Shown: piece by piece, positions 60,283 through 64,000 of the stretch
How positions within the stretch are numbered: the first letter of the stretch is position 1
Layout: every line of letters starts with the position of its first letter
Assembly (NCBI RefSeq): GCF_002217795.2
Contig: NZ_AP018823.1
Coordinates: 248,001-312,000 of the forward strand
Reading direction: 5' to 3'
DNA length: 64,000 bases
From: Aquitalea magnusonii
GTDB lineage: Bacteria > Pseudomonadota > Gammaproteobacteria > Burkholderiales > Chromobacteriaceae
Notes under the pieces: generated by a model
Database searches by the model: none
What the model was told of the DNA's origin: nothing
The model's input: the letters and a program-made list of their open reading frames with translations, nothing else
Made by a program: the position numbers and the translations under genes

Positions 60283-61778
60283 TGCCAGCTAGCCTGTGCG
60301 GAATGCATGATGGACAGCTCGTCACCCTGCAGGCTGAATGGCGAGCCCGGTTGCGGGGCGCGCAGGGCGCGATCTACCAGGAAGGCGGCATTGGCCGAGT
60401 GCAGGTCTTCCGGTACACGCTGGCCATTGGTGATGTAAAACAGCTTGAGGCGGTTGCGGATGATGACATCCATGCTGGGCCCCATGCTGACGGCTTCGTC
60501 GATCTTGGACAGGATGCAACCGGCCAGGCCGTTGCCACGGTAGTGGCGCACCACGTCTTCCAGCGTGTGGCCGTCGGCATTGGCAGCCAGCAGCAGCAGG
60601 CGTTCCACCTGACGGCCGGCACCACGGAACATTTCGATCTGGCCGGTGACGCGCGCATCGCGCTGGCTCATGCCGACGGTGTCGATGAACACCAGGTGGC
60701 GGTTGGACAGATCAGCCAGGGTCAGCTGCAAGTCGCCTTCGTTCTGGATGGAAAACACCGGGATGCCAAGAATCTTGCCGTAAATGCGCAATTGGTCCTG
60801 CGCGCCAATCCGGTAGCTGTCAGTGGTGATCAGTGCCACATGCTGTGCGCCAAAGCGCATGGTGGCATGCGCGGCCAGCTTGGCCACCGTGGTGGTCTTG
60901 CCCACGCCGGTGGGGCCAACCAGCGCGTACACGCCACCCTTGTCCATGATGTCGTGGTTGGCGTCGGCGCATTTCAGATTGTGCATCAGCGCCGAGCGCG
61001 CCCATTTGATGGCGATATCGCCTTCGTACTGGGCCGGCATTTTTTCAATCAGCTGGCGGATGAGGTTGGCAGAGAAGCCCATGGCCAGCAGATGCTTGAA
61101 CAGCTCGATGCGGTTGGGGGTCTTGCCTTCCATGTCGGCCCAGGCAAAGCTGGCCAACTGACTTTGCAGCAGGCTGCGCAGCAGCTTGATTTCATCGCCA
61201 ATCTGCTTGAGTTCCTGCGCCATCACCTCCGGTTCTTCCTCTGCCGCAGCCGGTTTGCTGCGCGCTGGCGCAGCCTGACCGTTGCTGGCCGGGCCTGCGG
61301 CCACGGTCTGCATCTTGACCAGCGATTCGGGCACCATGCTGGCGGGGGCCGAACGTGGCGGTGGTGTCTGCGGGCTGACGTTGAAGCTGACCGGCGCAGC
61401 ATCGGCCAAGGAGGGCTCGATGCGTTGTTGCGGACGCGGCGGTGGGGTATCGATGCGTGGTGGTGCCGGACTTTCCAGCGGTTCCACCGGCATGGCATAG
61501 GTGCGGGCAATGGCGCGGTTGGTGGCCGCCGCCGGACTTGCCGGCGTGGGCGGCGCCGGGCGGCTGACCGCAGGCGCATTGCGGGCCGGGTGCTTGCTGC
61601 CTGGGGTGGACAGATTGGTGGCCAGGTTGGCGACATCTGCATCCGCCACGGCCATGATCTCTACGCCGCCCCCCATTGTCGGGCGATTGGACAAGATGAG
61701 GGCGTCGGCACCCAGTTCCTCGCGGACCTGTCTGAGTGCATCACGTGTGGTTTTTCCGAAGAATTTTTTTACCACCAT
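60279..61778 (-). CDS. flhF: Flagellar biosynthesis GTPase FlhF
   Basis: 499 residues. Basic N-terminal region (VKKFFGKTTRDALRQVREEL), a Pro/Ala-rich variable linker (about 55-185) and the SRP-type NG GTPase domain. The NG domain has a P-loop GPTGVGKTTT (about 290), DTVGMSQRD (G3) and LSKIDEA (G4). It sets the site of polar flagellum assembly with FlhG. It lies 6 bases after flhA and overlaps flhG. The linker is longer than in many homologs. Confidence 0.94.
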   Translation of the reverse strand: MVVKKFFGKTTRDALRQVREELGADALILSNRPTMGGGVEIMAVADADVANLATNLSTPGSKHPARNAPAVSRPAPPTPASPAAATNRAIARTYAMPVEPLESPAPPRIDTPPPRPQQRIEPSLADAAPVSFNVSPQTPPPRSAPASMVPESLVKMQTVAAGPASNGQAAPARSKPAAAEEEPEVMAQELKQIGDEIKLLRSLLQSQLASFAWADMEGKTPNRIELFKHLLAMGFSANLIRQLIEKMPAQYEGDIAIKWARSALMHNLKCADANHDIMDKGGVYALVGPTGVGKTTTVAKLAAHATMRFGAQHVALITTDSYRIGAQDQLRIYGKILGIPVFSIQNEGDLQLTLADLSNRHLVFIDTVGMSQRDARVTGQIEMFRGAGRQVERLLLLAANADGHTLEDVVRHYRGNGLAGCILSKIDEAVSMGPSMDVIIRNRLKLFYITNGQRVPEDLHSANAAFLVDRALRAPQPGSPFSLQGDELSIMHSAQASWQ

Positions 61779-61784
61779 TTGCTA

Positions 61785-63869
<2,085 letters not shown>

Positions 63870-63875
63870 CCGGAA

Positions 63876-64000
63876 TTATGGTCTCGCTTTCGGGGCCGCA
63901 TCTTGCTGGCGTTTGCTTTCCGGGTCAAGGTCAGCCGGGACATCCAACTGGTCCGGGTAAACCGGTGCCAGCCCGCCATTGTACTCGTAGGCTTTCAACT
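63876..64000 (-). CDS. flhB: Flagellar type III export protein FlhB, C-terminal 40 residues (cut by window edge)
   Basis: The reverse frame ending TAA at 63876-63878 reads LKAYEYNGGLAP, VYPDQLDVPADLD and a charged tail. This matches the end of FlhB, where QLKRWRLAGGQRPVQP is seen in E. coli. Position before flhA confirms it. The membrane part and the NPTH autocleavage site lie outside the window. Confidence 0.85.
   Translation of the reverse strand, partial: LKAYEYNGGLAPVYPDQLDVPADLDPESKRQQDAAPKARP

Overview
The window reads as chromosomal DNA of a GC-rich betaproteobacterium. Gene content and order point to the Neisseriales, family Chromobacteriaceae (Aquitalea, Vogesella or Chromobacterium-like). 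Supporting points are a Kdo/LPS-transport block running into rpoN, minCDE followed directly by oxyR, a phasin, coq7, a polar-type flagellar operon flhB-flhA-flhF-flhG-fliA, and a PHP phosphatase of the RNase AM type. The family placement is inference from gene content; no marker rRNA is present.

Layout. 1-4205 (minus): kdsD-kdsC-lptC-lptA-lptB-rpoN, making Kdo and moving LPS, cut at the left edge in rpoN. 4421-13285: a KefB-like antiporter, an AsmA protein, a SulP transporter, agmatine deiminase and a divergent LysR regulator. 13470-15176: an amidase. 15343-19501: a catabolic cassette (HxlR regulator, Old Yellow Enzyme, tautomerase, aldo-keto reductase) lying between two copies of a 58-bp double-hairpin repeat and ending beside tRNA-Gly(CCC). 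19840-24789: a DUF4337 membrane protein, a second-type HflK/HflC pair, an NRAMP-like transporter and a TerC protein, probably one operon. 24917-31823: a DUF1615 lipoprotein, then an ABC importer with a HAD phosphatase and a divergent GntR/UTRA regulator. 32010-34248: two tandem paralogous envelope proteins of unknown function and a type I asparaginase.

34321-35906 is the most unusual stretch. Seven copies of a 101-103 bp repeat surround a NadR-like kinase gene. Every copy carries a DnaA-box-like 9-mer at the same internal offset (54-55 bp). One copy supplies the kinase stop codon and another runs into the start of the next gene.

35905-46554 (plus): S4 protein, small Cys-rich protein, RNase AM, YciO, M50 protease and trpS; then divergent ctlX/lysR, followed by scpA, scpB, rluB, a Nudix hydrolase and greB. 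46634-51275: a MarR regulator divergent from an aminotransferase, then minC-minD-minE-oxyR on the minus strand. 51629-55750: a phasin, a LysR gene with a catalytically altered 6-phosphogluconate-dehydrogenase-like protein, a small exported protein, ppa and coq7. 55887-56203: a doubled tRNA-Glu/tRNA-Arg pair with a strong promoter. 56459-57856: an exonuclease/GIY-YIG fusion. 57869-64000 (minus): the flagellar operon flhB-flhA-flhF-flhG-fliA-motA, in which FlhG has lost its ATP-binding lysines and MotA has no MotB beside it.
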